This document shows positions 44,908 to 56,769 of a stretch of DNA of 64,000 bases, one piece after another. Position 1 is the first letter of the stretch. Each line of letters opens with the position of its first letter. Below the pieces are notes generated by a model that saw only the letters and a program-made list of their open reading frames with translations, had not been told where the DNA came from and searched no databases. The stretch comes from CAWEQW01 sp963811365 (GTDB lineage Bacteria; Actinomycetota; Actinomycetes; Propionibacteriales; Nocardioidaceae): assembly GCA_963811365.1 (NCBI GenBank), contig CAWEQW010000008.1:1054001-1118000 (forward strand), written 5' to 3'. The position numbers and the translations under genes are program-made.

Positions 44908-46296
44908 TCAGGCTCCGTAGACCGCGCGTCCGGCCACCGACTCCTTGTCGATGCGCCGGGTGAGGTGCAGCCCCTCGAGGACGAGCTCGACGGCGGCCGC
45001 GACCTCCCCGGGGCTCGCGTCGTCGCCGTGGCCCAGCCGGTCGAGGACCTTCGACAGCCCGGGCACCGTGCCGACCTGCCCGAGCAGGTCTGCCGCCGGC
45101 ACCAGCTCACCGGTCTCGACCGTGCTGCCCTCGGCGAACAGCTCGGTGAAGCCGGACAGGTCGAGCCCGGCGAGCCGCTCGCGGAACGTCTCGGCGGTGG
45201 CCACCCGCATCAGGTGCGCCACCACGTCGGTCTCCCGGCCCTCCTCGCCCATCTCGAACTCGACCTTGCCGAGCAGGGTCGGGAGCACGGTGGGCAGGTC
45301 GCAGATCCGGGCCACCGGGTCGGGCTCGCCGACCCGGGCACCGCGGCGCAGCGCCGAGGCGGCGACCCCCTCGGCGGCCGCGATCGCGAACCGGGCGCTG
45401 ACCCCGGACCGCTGGTCGACCGACGGCGACTCCCGCAGCCCGCGGGTCAGCCGGGCCACGACCTCGAGGAGGTGCTCGGGGACCTCGGCGACGAGCTCCG
45501 CCTCCTGGGCGATGACGTCGACCTCCTCGGTGACCTCGTAGGGGTAGTGGGTGCGGATCTCGGCGCCGAACCGGTCCTTGAGCGGGGTGATGATCCGGCC
45601 CCGGTTGGTGTAGTCCTCGGGGTTCGCCGTCGCGACCAGCAGTACGTCGACGGGCAGCCGCAGCGAGTAGCCGCGGACCTGGATGTCGCGCTCCTCGAGG
45701 ATGTTGAACATCGCCACCTGGATCCGCTCGGCGAGGTCCGGGAGCTCGTTGATGCCGAAGACGCCGCGGTTGGTGCGCGGCAGCAGGCCGTAGTGGATCG
45801 TCTCGGGGTCGCCGAGCGTGCGGCCCTCCGCGACCTTGACGGGGTCCACGTCACCGACGAGGTCGCCGACGCTGGTGTCCGGGGTGGCCAGCTTCTCCAC
45901 GTACCGGTCGTCGCGGTGCCGCCACGCCACCGGCAGCTCCTCGCCGAGCCGCTCGGCGAGCCCCCTGCAGCGCACGCACACCGGGGCCGCGGGGTCGTCG
46001 GCGATCTCGCAGCCGTCGACGTACGGGCTCCACTCGTCGAGCAGGCTGACCAGGGTGCGCATCAGCCGGGTCTTGCCCTGCCCGCGCTCGCCGAGCAGGA
46101 CCAGGTCGTGGCCGGCCAGCAGCGCGCTCTCGAGCTGCGGCAGGACGGTGTCCTCGAACCCGAGGATGCCCGGGAAGGCGGCCTCGCCCGAGCGCAGCCG
46201 CTCCAGGAGGTTCGCCCGGATCTCGGCCTTGACCGAGCGCGACGAGTAGCCGTGCTCGCGCAGCTCGCCGAGCGTCGTGGGGGTGGGGTGGCTCAT
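44908..46296 (-). CDS. MoxR/Mg-chelatase-type AAA ATPase
   Basis: 462 aa AAA+ ATPase. Walker A is VLLGERGQGKTRLMR (about residue 68), Walker B/sensor region GVFGINELPDLAERIQVAMF, then LPVDVLLVATANPEDYTNRG with the sensor-1 Asn and PLKDRFGAEIRTHYPYEV with an arginine finger. An insertion near residue 105 has CVRC. It resembles ChlI/BchI, but no chlorin genes are nearby, so it is a MoxR-like remodeller working with the VWA gene directly downstream. TACGCT lies 6 nt before the ATG, so probably leaderless. Confidence 0.88.
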   Translation of the reverse strand: MSHPTPTTLGELREHGYSSRSVKAEIRANLLERLRSGEAAFPGILGFEDTVLPQLESALLAGHDLVLLGERGQGKTRLMRTLVSLLDEWSPYVDGCEIADDPAAPVCVRCRGLAERLGEELPVAWRHRDDRYVEKLATPDTSVGDLVGDVDPVKVAEGRTLGDPETIHYGLLPRTNRGVFGINELPDLAERIQVAMFNILEERDIQVRGYSLRLPVDVLLVATANPEDYTNRGRIITPLKDRFGAEIRTHYPYEVTEEVDVIAQEAELVAEVPEHLLEVVARLTRGLRESPSVDQRSGVSARFAIAAAEGVAASALRRGARVGEPDPVARICDLPTVLPTLLGKVEFEMGEEGRETDVVAHLMRVATAETFRERLAGLDLSGFTELFAEGSTVETGELVPAADLLGQVGTVPGLSKVLDRLGHGDDASPGEVAAAVELVLEGLHLTRRIDKESVAGRAVYGA

Positions 46297-46302
46297 GCCG
46301 AC

Positions 46303-46308
46303 AGCGTA
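46303..46308 (-). promoter_or_regulatory. -10 element for the leaderless AAA ATPase-VWA transcript
   Basis: TACGCT, 6 nt before the ATG, in the 27-bp gap after glgX. Confidence 0.45.
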
Positions 46309-46323
46309 GGTCGATGAGCGAAA

Positions 46324-48444
<2,121 letters not shown>

Positions 48445-48489
48445 CGGTCCCTCCTTGGTCCGGGGCAGTGTGCGTGGAAAGGTGACGGC

Positions 48490-49876
48490 ATGGCAATCGC
48501 GACGACGGACCCGCGCACGGGTGACATTGTCTCCACCTTCGAGGAACTCACTCCCGACGAGGTGGAGGAAAAGCTGGCCAGGGCTGCTCAGACGGCCGAA
48601 GGCTACCGGCTGACCACCTTCGACCAGCGGGCCGGGTGGCTGCGCGGCGGCGGCGGACATCCTCGACGAGCGGACCGACGAGATCGCCTCGATGATGACC
48701 CCGAGATGGGCAAGACGAGGAAGTCGGCCGCAGGCCGAGGTCGGCAAGTGCGCCGGCGCGCTGCCGGTTCTACGCCGAGCACGCCGCCGAGTTCCTGGCC
48801 GACGAGCCGGTGGACGCCGGCGTCGGTGAACGCCAGCCGCGGCCTACGCCCGGTACCAGCCGATCGGCGTCGGTGCTGGCGATCATGCCGTGGAACTTCC
48901 CGCTCTGGCAGGCCATGCGGTTCGCCGCTCCGGCGCTGATGGCCGGCAACATCGGCCTGCTCAAGCACGCCTCGAACGTGCCGCAGACCGCGCTCTTCCT
49001 CGAGGAGCTGTTCCACGAGGCAGGCTTCCCCGACGGCGCCTTCCAGACCCTGCTGATCGGCAGCAGGGGCGTCGACGCGGTGCTGCGCGACGACCGGGTG
49101 GCCGCCGCGACGCTCACCGGCAGCGAGGGCGGCGGGCGTGGCCGTGGCCCGGATCGCCGGCGAGGTGCTCAAGAAGGCCGTGCTCGAGCTCGGCGGCTCC
49201 GACCCGTTCGTGGTGATGCCGTCGGCCGACCTCGCCAAGGCGGCGAAGGTCGCGACCACCTCGCGCTGCCAGAACAACGGCCAGTCCTGTATCTCGGCCA
49301 AGCGGTTCATCGTGCACACCGACGTGTACGACGAGTTCGTCGAGCTGTTCGCCAGCGGAGATCGCGGCGCTCGTGGTCGGCGACCCGATGGACGACGGCA
49401 CGGACGTCGGACCGCTCGCCACCGAGCAGGGCCGGCAGGACGTCGAGGACCTCGTGGCGGACGCGGTCGGCAAGGGCGCCAAGCTGCTCGTCGGCGGCGA
49501 GCGTCCGGACCGGCCCGGCTGGTGGTACCCGCCGACCCTCGTGGCCGGCGTCACCGAGGAGATGGGGATGTACACCGAGGAGGTGTTCGGGCCGGTCGCC
49601 CAGGTCTACCGCGCCGAGGACCTCGACGACGCCGTGCGCATCGCGAACGCGCACCGGTTCGGGCTCGGCTCCAACGCGTGGACCGAACGACCCGCCGGGA
49701 GCAGGAGCGCTTCATCCGCGACCTCGCCGCCGGCGCAGACGTTCATCAACGGGATGACCACGTCGTTCCCGGTGCTGCCGTTCGGCGGCGTCAAGGCCTC
49801 GGGCTACGGCCGGGAGCTGTCCGTGCACGGGATCCGCGAGTTCATGAACATCAAGACCGTGTGGGTCGGTGAGTAG
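48490..49876 (+). pseudogene. NAD(P)-succinate-semialdehyde dehydrogenase (GabD1-like), many frameshifts
   Basis: Aldehyde dehydrogenase family. The ancestral protein can be followed from MAIATTDPRTGDIVSTFEEL to the C terminus FMNIKTVWVGE, with LGGSDPFVVMPSADLAKA, the catalytic Cys in CQNNGQSCISAKRFIVH, VFGPVAQVYRAEDLDDAVRI and LPFGGVKASGYGRELSVHG. About ten single-base changes shift the frame: insertions at 48646, 48730, 48764, 48819, 48838, 48872, 49131 and 49357, three more inserted bases between 49685 and 49735, and one deletion near 48700. No nonsense substitution is apparent. The start has AAAGG 7 nt upstream. The lesions are either local sequencing error or genuine decay. Confidence 0.85.
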
Positions 49877-49897
49877 CCGAGCCCGCCGTACCCGCTC

Positions 49898-50404
49898 CTA
49901 GCGCTCGACCAGTCCCCGGACGTACGCGGCCTGGCCGGCGTGCTGGGTGGTGTCGTTGACGACGCTGACCAGACGGGCCGCGAGCGTCACCGGCGGGTCC
50001 CACCGCACGTCGACGACCCGGTCGAGGTCGGACTCGGAGAGCCCGGACAGGTAGTCGAGCGTCGCCTGGTGCACGGCGTCGTGGTAGGCCAGCAGCAGGT
50101 CGGCGCCGGCCCGCACCGCGCCGACCTCCTCCGGGGACTGGCCGTAGCCGGTGGCGCCGACGTCGAACGGCAGCCCGAAGTGCTCCACCCAGCCGGTCGT
50201 CGTCCACAGCTGCTCGGTGCCCGCGGCCTCGGCGACGTGGCTGTCCTGGACGCGGGTCAGGTGCCACACCAGCCAGGCGATGGTGTTCGCGTCCGGGCCG
50301 ACCCGGGTCGTCAGCTGCGTCTCGTCGAGCCCCTCGACCGCGGCATGCACGTCGTCGCGCACCCGGTCGAAGGCGTCCTTCAGCAGTTCGCTCGCAGTAG
50401 CCAT
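49898..50404 (-). CDS. DinB-family protein, mycothiol transferase-like
   Basis: 168 aa four-helix metalloprotein. Three His in family positions are visible: AWLVWHLTRVQDSH, LLLAYHDAVHQATLDY and VVNDTTQHAGQAAYVRG. It resembles the DUF664/DinB group that uses mycothiol to modify small molecules. The ATG is chosen because TAGCGT lies 7 nt upstream; 30 further codons are open but carry no family similarity. Divergent from the next gene. Confidence 0.8.
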   Translation of the reverse strand: MATASELLKDAFDRVRDDVHAAVEGLDETQLTTRVGPDANTIAWLVWHLTRVQDSHVAEAAGTEQLWTTTGWVEHFGLPFDVGATGYGQSPEEVGAVRAGADLLLAYHDAVHQATLDYLSGLSESDLDRVVDVRWDPPVTLAARLVSVVNDTTQHAGQAAYVRGLVER

Positions 50405-50411
50405 GTCCCCG

Positions 50412-50459
50412 ACGCTAGCGCGGGGGCGGTACGGCGGACAGCGACCGGTTCGCGATACT
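50412..50459. promoter_or_regulatory. Divergent leaderless promoters between DinB and PaaI-like genes
   Basis: On the minus strand TAGCGT (50412-50417) is 7 nt from the DinB ATG. On the plus strand GATACT (50454-50459) is 6 nt from the thioesterase ATG. Only 61 bp separate the two start codons and neither has a ribosome-binding site. Confidence 0.45.
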
Positions 50460-50465
50460 GGCGCG

Positions 50466-50846
50466 ATGGACACAACCTTCGGCGGCCCGTTCACCGACTA
50501 CCTGGGCGTGGAGTTCCAGGAGGTCACCGGGGAGCGCGTCGTGGCGACCTGGCAGGCCCGCGAGCCGCTGCACCAGCCCTACGGCATCGTGCACGGCGGA
50601 GCGCACTGCGGCGTGGTCGAGACGCTGGCGAGCATCGGCGCCGCGACCTGGCTCGGCGACGAGGGCAAGGTCGTGGGGGTGAACAACAACACCGACTTCT
50701 ACCGTGCCGTGGCAGAGGGCCCGCTGACGTCGGTCGGCACGCCGCTCCACCAGGGCCGCTCGCAGCAGGTGTGGGTCGTGGAGACCCGCGACGACCGGGG
50801 CCGGCTGGTCGCGCGGGGACAGGTGCGGCTGCAGAACCTGCGCTGA
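50466..50846 (+). CDS. Hotdog-fold thioesterase, PaaI-like
   Basis: 126 aa single hotdog domain with PYGIVHGGAHCGVVETLASI, the PaaI signature (HGG and the catalytic acidic residue in the following helix), and VVGVNNNTDFYRAVAEG. It would hydrolyse acyl- or aryl-CoA esters. The nearby repeat and tandem array occupy the gap to mmuM. Confidence 0.85.
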   Translation: MDTTFGGPFTDYLGVEFQEVTGERVVATWQAREPLHQPYGIVHGGAHCGVVETLASIGAATWLGDEGKVVGVNNNTDFYRAVAEGPLTSVGTPLHQGRSQQVWVVETRDDRGRLVARGQVRLQNLR

Positions 50847-50856
50847 CCCTGGGGGA

Positions 50857-50935
50857 GGTTCACCACGGTATGCAGGCGAACTGTCGCCTCCCACGACGTA
50901 CACCTCGTGGTGAGTGCCGGTCCGTCGTGGGGAGC
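50857..50935 (+). repeat. Palindromic intergenic repeat, type II copy (79 bp)
   Basis: Starts GGTTCACCACGGTATGCAGG, 10 bp after the thioesterase stop, and ends CGTCGTGGGGAGC. The inner block CCCACGACGTACACCTCGTGG is in the opposite orientation to that of the type I copies. Its length equals the copy at 6503-6581. Confidence 0.7.
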
Positions 50936-50945
50936 CGTGGCCGGT

Positions 50946-51022
50946 GGTACGACGCCCCGCCCAACCCGCGGTACGACGCCGCCCAACCCGCGGTACGACG
51001 CCGCCCAACCCGCGGCTCGACC
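50946..51022. repeat. 22-bp tandem repeat upstream of mmuM
   Basis: Units of GGTACGACGCCGCCCAACCC plus GC: one 24-bp variant, two identical 22-bp units, then a degenerate partial. The array directly abuts the type II palindromic repeat and ends about 20 bp before the mmuM start. Confidence 0.8.
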
Positions 51023-51042
51023 CGGGGCGGGAGACTGAGACC

Positions 51043-51925
51043 GTGCTGATCCTCGACGGCGGCCTCTCCAACGCGCTGGAGGACCGCGGCAACGACGTCA
51101 CCGGCGACCTCTGGACCGCCGCCCTGCTCCGCGACGACCCGGCCGAGGTGGCCGCGGTGCACCGGGCGTACTACGCCGCCGGCGCCGACGTCGCGACCAC
51201 CGCGAGCTACCAGGCGAGCGTCCCCGGCTTCGTCGAGGCCGGCCTCTCGCCGCACGAGGCGGCCCGCCTGGTCCGGCGCAGCGTCTCGCTGGCGCGCGAG
51301 GTCCGCGACGAGCTCGCCGGCGACGGCGCCGCCCGCCTGGTGGCCGCGTCCGTCGGGCCGTACGGCGCCGTGCTGGCCGACGGCTCGGAGTACCGCGGGC
51401 GCTACGGGCGCACGGCGACGCAGCTGCGCGACTTCCACCTGCCGCGTCTCGAGCTGCTCGCCGAGGAGACGCCGGACCTGTTCGCCGTGGAGACGATCCC
51501 CGACCTCGACGAGGCGGAGGTGCTCGTCGGCCTCCTGGACCAGATCGGGCTGCCGGCCTGGCTGTCCTACTCCGTCGACGGCGAGCGGACCCGGGCCGGC
51601 CAGCCGCTCGGGGAGGCGTTCGCCGTGGCCGCAGGGTGCCGGACGCTGGTCGCCACCGGGGTGAACTGCTGCGTGCCCGACGACGTGCTGCCGGCGCTCG
51701 GGCTCGCGCGAGGGGTGACCGGGCTTCCGGGCGTCGCGTACCCCAACAGCGGCGAGGGCTGGGACGCCCGGACGCACGGCTGGGCCGGCGACACCTGCTA
51801 CGACGTGCGCCTCGCCCCGTCGTGGGTCGCGGCCGGTGCTGCCTACGTCGGCGGCTGCTGCCGGGTCGGTCCCCGGGACATCGAGGCCCTCGCCGACCTG
51901 CTGCACGACGAGCCCCGCGACGGTG

Positions 51926-51948
<23 letters not shown>
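51043..51948 (+). CDS. mmuM: Homocysteine S-methyltransferase
   Basis: Methylates homocysteine from S-methylmethionine (family role). 301 aa TIM barrel with the zinc ligands in VATGVNCCVPDDVL and AAYVGGCCRVGPRDIEAL, and LVAASVGPYGAVLADGSEYR. The GTG giving MLILDGGLSNALEDRGNDV is the family N terminus; upstream codons run through the tandem repeat. The 3' end overlaps the convergent pgm by 23 bp. Confidence 0.9.
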
Positions 51949-53572
<1,624 letters not shown>

Positions 53573-53666
53573 CCGTTCCTCCCGGTCGTTGGTTGGCTCG
53601 CGGTCATCGTACGCACGCGCCGTCCTATCCTCGTTCGGCCAGCCCTGGCACTCCGGAGGAGGAGCC

Positions 53667-54188
53667 ATGCCGCACCCGCACGCCACCCGACCACCGCGGG
53701 CCACCGACCACGTCCACCTGGGAACCGACAGCTCCGGCCGCCCGATCGTCCTGACGGTCCGGATGCAGGCCGCGTTCGAGGCGGTCGTGGCGCAGCTCGA
53801 CTTCCGGCCGGTGATCATCCAGGGCGCGTTCATGGCGACGAACGGTCTCGCCGCCGTCGCGTCGGGCGGCACGCACGACCGCGCCGGCTGCCTCGACACC
53901 CGCACCGAGCACCTCACCGTCACCGAGCAGCAGAAGGTGGTCCGCGCCGCGCGGCGCGTCGGCTGGGCACTATGGAAGCGCGACCTGCGCCACGGCCACA
54001 TGGAGCAGCACCACCACTGGGTGCTGATCGGCGAGCCGGACATGGCACCCGCCGCCCGGCAGCAGGTGCGCGCCTACCGCGCCGGCCGCAACGGGCTGCG
54101 CGACGGCGGACCCGACTACCACTGGCGTCCGGATCCGATCCCGGTGTTCCACTACCACCCGCCACGACCGGGCCGCGTGGGAGACTGA
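53667..54188 (+). CDS. Conserved hypothetical, possible M15/LAS-type metallopeptidase domain
   Basis: 173 aa. AVASGGTHDRAGCLDTRTEH followed by VVRAARRVGWALWKRDLRHG and MEQHHHWVLIGE recalls the SGTHxxGxxxD ... HxH zinc-ligand layout of D-Ala-D-Ala carboxypeptidase-like proteins, found in many actinobacterial and phage peptidoglycan enzymes. No signal peptide is visible, so a secreted role is doubtful. It has a strong ribosome-binding site (GGAGGAGGAG). Function inferred from motif spacing only. Confidence 0.55.
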   Translation: MPHPHATRPPRATDHVHLGTDSSGRPIVLTVRMQAAFEAVVAQLDFRPVIIQGAFMATNGLAAVASGGTHDRAGCLDTRTEHLTVTEQQKVVRAARRVGWALWKRDLRHGHMEQHHHWVLIGEPDMAPAARQQVRAYRAGRNGLRDGGPDYHWRPDPIPVFHYHPPRPGRVGD

Positions 54189-54219
54189 GCCCGCCGCAGC
54201 GCCGACCGAGAGGACCGCG

Positions 54220-54660
54220 ATGACCCGCTCCGTGCTGGTGCTCAACGGGCCGAACCTGAACCTCCTGGGCCGCCGCGATGCCGAGGTGTACGGCGCCCGG
54301 ACCCTGCGCGACGTCGAGGACCAGTGCCGCGCGGTCGCGGACGAGCTCGGCCTCGAGGTGGTCTTCGGCCAGAGCAACCACGAGGGCGCCCTGGTGGACC
54401 GCATCCACGAGGCGTTCGACGAGGGCACGGCGATCGTCGCGAACCTCGGGGCCTACACGCACACCTCGGTCGCTCTGCGCGACGCGCTGGAGGTGGTGCG
54501 CGCCCCGGTCGTCGAGGTGCACGTCTCGAACGTGCACGCACGCGAGGCCTTCCGGCAGCACTCCTACATCTCGGAGGTGGCCGACGCGGTGATCGTCGGG
54601 GCCGGTGTGCACGGCTACGTGCTGGCCCTGCGCCACGTCGCCCATCTGCTCGGGCAATGA
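54220..54660 (+). CDS. aroQ: 3-dehydroquinate dehydratase, type II
   Basis: Shikimate pathway enzyme, 146 aa, dodecameric in the family. LVLNGPNLNLLGRRDAEVYG carries the catalytic Arg/Tyr loop, FGQSNHEGALVDRIHEAF the substrate site, and NLGAYTHTSVALRDAL and VEVHVSNVHAREAFRQHSY the remaining residues including the catalytic His. Full length. The stop overlaps the next start (ATGA). No other aro gene is adjacent. Confidence 0.95.
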   Translation: MTRSVLVLNGPNLNLLGRRDAEVYGARTLRDVEDQCRAVADELGLEVVFGQSNHEGALVDRIHEAFDEGTAIVANLGAYTHTSVALRDALEVVRAPVVEVHVSNVHAREAFRQHSYISEVADAVIVGAGVHGYVLALRHVAHLLGQ

Positions 54661-55223
54661 CCTCTGCGGCCCCGGCGGCACCGATCGCCGACCTCTCGGC
54701 CGTTCTGCGGCCGCGCTGGTGGCAGCACCCGGCCGTCCGCATCGGCGCGGGGACGGTCGTGACGCTGGCCCTCCTGGCCGCCCTCCTCTACGTTCCCGCC
54801 GACTGGCACTGGCGGCTGGGCCCCCGGACCGGCCCGTACCTGCTGCTGACCCGCACCGGGATCCTCTGGGCGGTCGGCCTGCTCCTGATGCCCTTCATGC
54901 GCAAGGTCTCCTACCGCAAGCGCGACGTGCTGCTGGTGGTCCTGGTGCCGCTGTACGGCCAGTACCTGGCCGGCAAGCTCCTCTACCGGCTGCTGGGCCT
55001 GCCCCGCCGCGACTGGCTCCCCCGCCCGGCCGAGCTCCCGGGCGTCGTACGCATCCCGCACGGGTACGGCACCTACCTGCTGCTGCCCTCGTTCGAGGAG
55101 GCCGAGGAGCTCCGGACGCGGTGGTGCGTCAACCCCGAGCACGACCATCCGTACCCCAGCTGGGAGTCGGCGCAACAGGCGGGCTGCCGTCGCCACCGCC
55201 CCGTGGAGACGTCCGGAGGCTGA
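54657..55223 (+). CDS. Hypothetical membrane protein (188 aa)
   Basis: Three probable transmembrane segments (about residues 28-47 IGAGTVVTLALLAALLYVPA, 64-80 and 90-106), then a cytosolic tail with RIPHGYGTYLLLPSFEEAEE and two cysteines (WCVNPEHDHPYPSWESAQ, AGCRRH). No family recognised. Translationally coupled to aroQ by an ATGA overlap. Confidence 0.65.
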   Translation: MTSAAPAAPIADLSAVLRPRWWQHPAVRIGAGTVVTLALLAALLYVPADWHWRLGPRTGPYLLLTRTGILWAVGLLLMPFMRKVSYRKRDVLLVVLVPLYGQYLAGKLLYRLLGLPRRDWLPRPAELPGVVRIPHGYGTYLLLPSFEEAEELRTRWCVNPEHDHPYPSWESAQQAGCRRHRPVETSGG

Positions 55224-55237
55224 GCCGGCGGGTGGGG

Positions 55238-55497
55238 TCAGGACGCCTCGGAGCGCAGGGTGAGCGCGGGCCCGACCGCCCGCGGGGCGCCCACCGTGAA
55301 CGCCACCGCCGTCGAGGCGAGGCCCACTGCCACGGCCGCGACCAGCTTGGCGCCGATCACCCGGTCCCGGTGCGACCCGAGCGTGAACGTCGCGAGGCCG
55401 CTGCGCCGGCTCCGCTCGCTCGTCGCCGACAGGATCGCGACGATCGGCAGGATCACCGCGCCGGTGCCCAGAGGATCACCACGCGCCGCGTCAAGAC
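55238..55497 (-). pseudogene. Remnant of an ABC-2-type transporter permease
   Basis: An internal piece of about 85 codons. IVAILSATSERSRRSGLATF followed by TLGSHRDRVIGAKLVAAVAV matches the E-x-x-x-R-T-x-L-x-T-F-x-L ... R-x-x-AKL segment of actinobacterial ABC-2 permeases. Both ends are missing and there is no start or partner ATPase. It occupies the convergent gap between the membrane protein and FAD oxidoreductase genes. Confidence 0.5.
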
Positions 55498-55506
55498 CCG
55501 GGCTGT

Positions 55507-56769
55507 TCACGGGCGGGACGCTCGGAGTCCGAGGTCGGCGAGCACGCCGTGGGCCGCCCGCCGTCCCGAGACGAGCGCACCCTGGATCGAGCTGGTGTCG
55601 CGGTGGTCGCCCGCGACGTAGAGCGGCTCGCCGGCCGTCCCGACGCGGACGGGTCGCCGGAACGGGTGCGGCGCCGGCATGGCGGGCAGCGCCTGCGGCA
55701 CGTCGTACGTCGCGACGTGCTGCCACCGCGCGACGTCGGCGTCGTACAGCCGGCCCAGCTCACGGCGTACGGCGTCCTCCGGGACTGCGGGCAGGCCGAC
55801 GACCGACGTGGACACCAGGGCACGACCGTCGCCGGAGTACTCGGGCGCCGCGGCGCTCATCACCACGGTGTTCGCGACCAGCGAGCCGTCGGCGTCGAGC
55901 CGCAGGGTCGGCGAGGTCGCGGGCGGCTCCGGGGCGGCGTGGTAGAAGGTCGTGACCCCGCGCCACTGCACCGGCCGCACGGCGCCGGGGAGCAGGCCGG
56001 CCGCCGAGTCGCCGTCGGTGGCCACCACCACGGCGCGGGCCCGGCGCGAGCCGGAGCCGGTCTGCACCCGGTCGGCGCGCACCGCGACGACCCGGGAGTC
56101 GAGCTCCACGGCCGGCAGAGCGCGAGCCAGCTGCTCGGGGAGCCGCTGCATGCCGCCCGCGGGCACCACGGAGCGGCCGCGGACGAACATCCGGATGATC
56201 AGGTCGACGTACCGGCGGGAGGTGGTGATCTCGCGCTCGAGGACGACCCCGGACAGGAACGGTGTCAGGAGCCGGTCGACGGCCTCGGTCTCGATCCCCG
56301 CGGCGCGCCAGGCGACGGCGGCCGGCACGTCCTCGCGGGCCCGCAGCCGCCCGGCCGGCAGGGTGGCCGCCGCGGCGAGGTACCCACCGAGCGCGAGGGC
56401 GCCGCGCGGACCGCCGACGGGCGCGCGGAGGTCGCCGAGAGTGCGCAGCGGCTCGGCGAGCGGGTGCACCAGCCGCACCGTGCGGCCGTCCAGCCGGAGC
56501 AGTACCGCCGCGTCGAAGCGCCGCAGGTCGAGGGCGGGCAGGTCGAGGAAGCGGGACAGCTCGGGGTAGCCGATGTTCAGCACCTGGAAGCCGCGGTCGA
56601 GCCGGAAGCCGTCCACGACGTCGGTGCGGACCCGGCCGCCCACGGCGTCGGACGCCTCGAGCACGACCACGTCGAGCCCGGCGCGGACCAACGTGGTGGC
56701 GCACGCCAGACCGGCCAGTCCCGCGCCCACCACGATCACGTCGTGGCGGCGGTCAGACGGTGGCGGCAC
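55507..56769 (-). CDS. FAD-dependent amine oxidase/phytoene desaturase-like oxidoreductase
   Basis: 420 aa. The Rossmann start VIVVGAGLAGLACATTLVRA and VVVLEASDAVGGRVRTD are the dinucleotide-binding and GG-doublet motifs; VPAGGMQRLPEQLARALPAV lies in mid-protein, and VRVGTAGEPLYVAGDHRDTS plus SIQGALVSGRRAAHGVL close the FAD site. Such proteins include phytoene desaturases and protoporphyrinogen-oxidase-like enzymes; the substrate is unknown. The GTG start overlaps the CPBP gene by 17 bp. Last gene of the five-gene operon opposite the MerR-DICT regulator. Confidence 0.85.
   Translation of the reverse strand: MPPPSDRRHDVIVVGAGLAGLACATTLVRAGLDVVVLEASDAVGGRVRTDVVDGFRLDRGFQVLNIGYPELSRFLDLPALDLRRFDAAVLLRLDGRTVRLVHPLAEPLRTLGDLRAPVGGPRGALALGGYLAAAATLPAGRLRAREDVPAAVAWRAAGIETEAVDRLLTPFLSGVVLEREITTSRRYVDLIIRMFVRGRSVVPAGGMQRLPEQLARALPAVELDSRVVAVRADRVQTGSGSRRARAVVVATDGDSAAGLLPGAVRPVQWRGVTTFYHAAPEPPATSPTLRLDADGSLVANTVVMSAAAPEYSGDGRALVSTSVVGLPAVPEDAVRRELGRLYDADVARWQHVATYDVPQALPAMPAPHPFRRPVRVGTAGEPLYVAGDHRDTSSIQGALVSGRRAAHGVLADLGLRASRP

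Noticed and set aside
48490..49876. Programmed frameshifting to explain the gabD-like gene
   Set aside because: Around ten shifts in one gene cannot be programmed; error or decay is far simpler.
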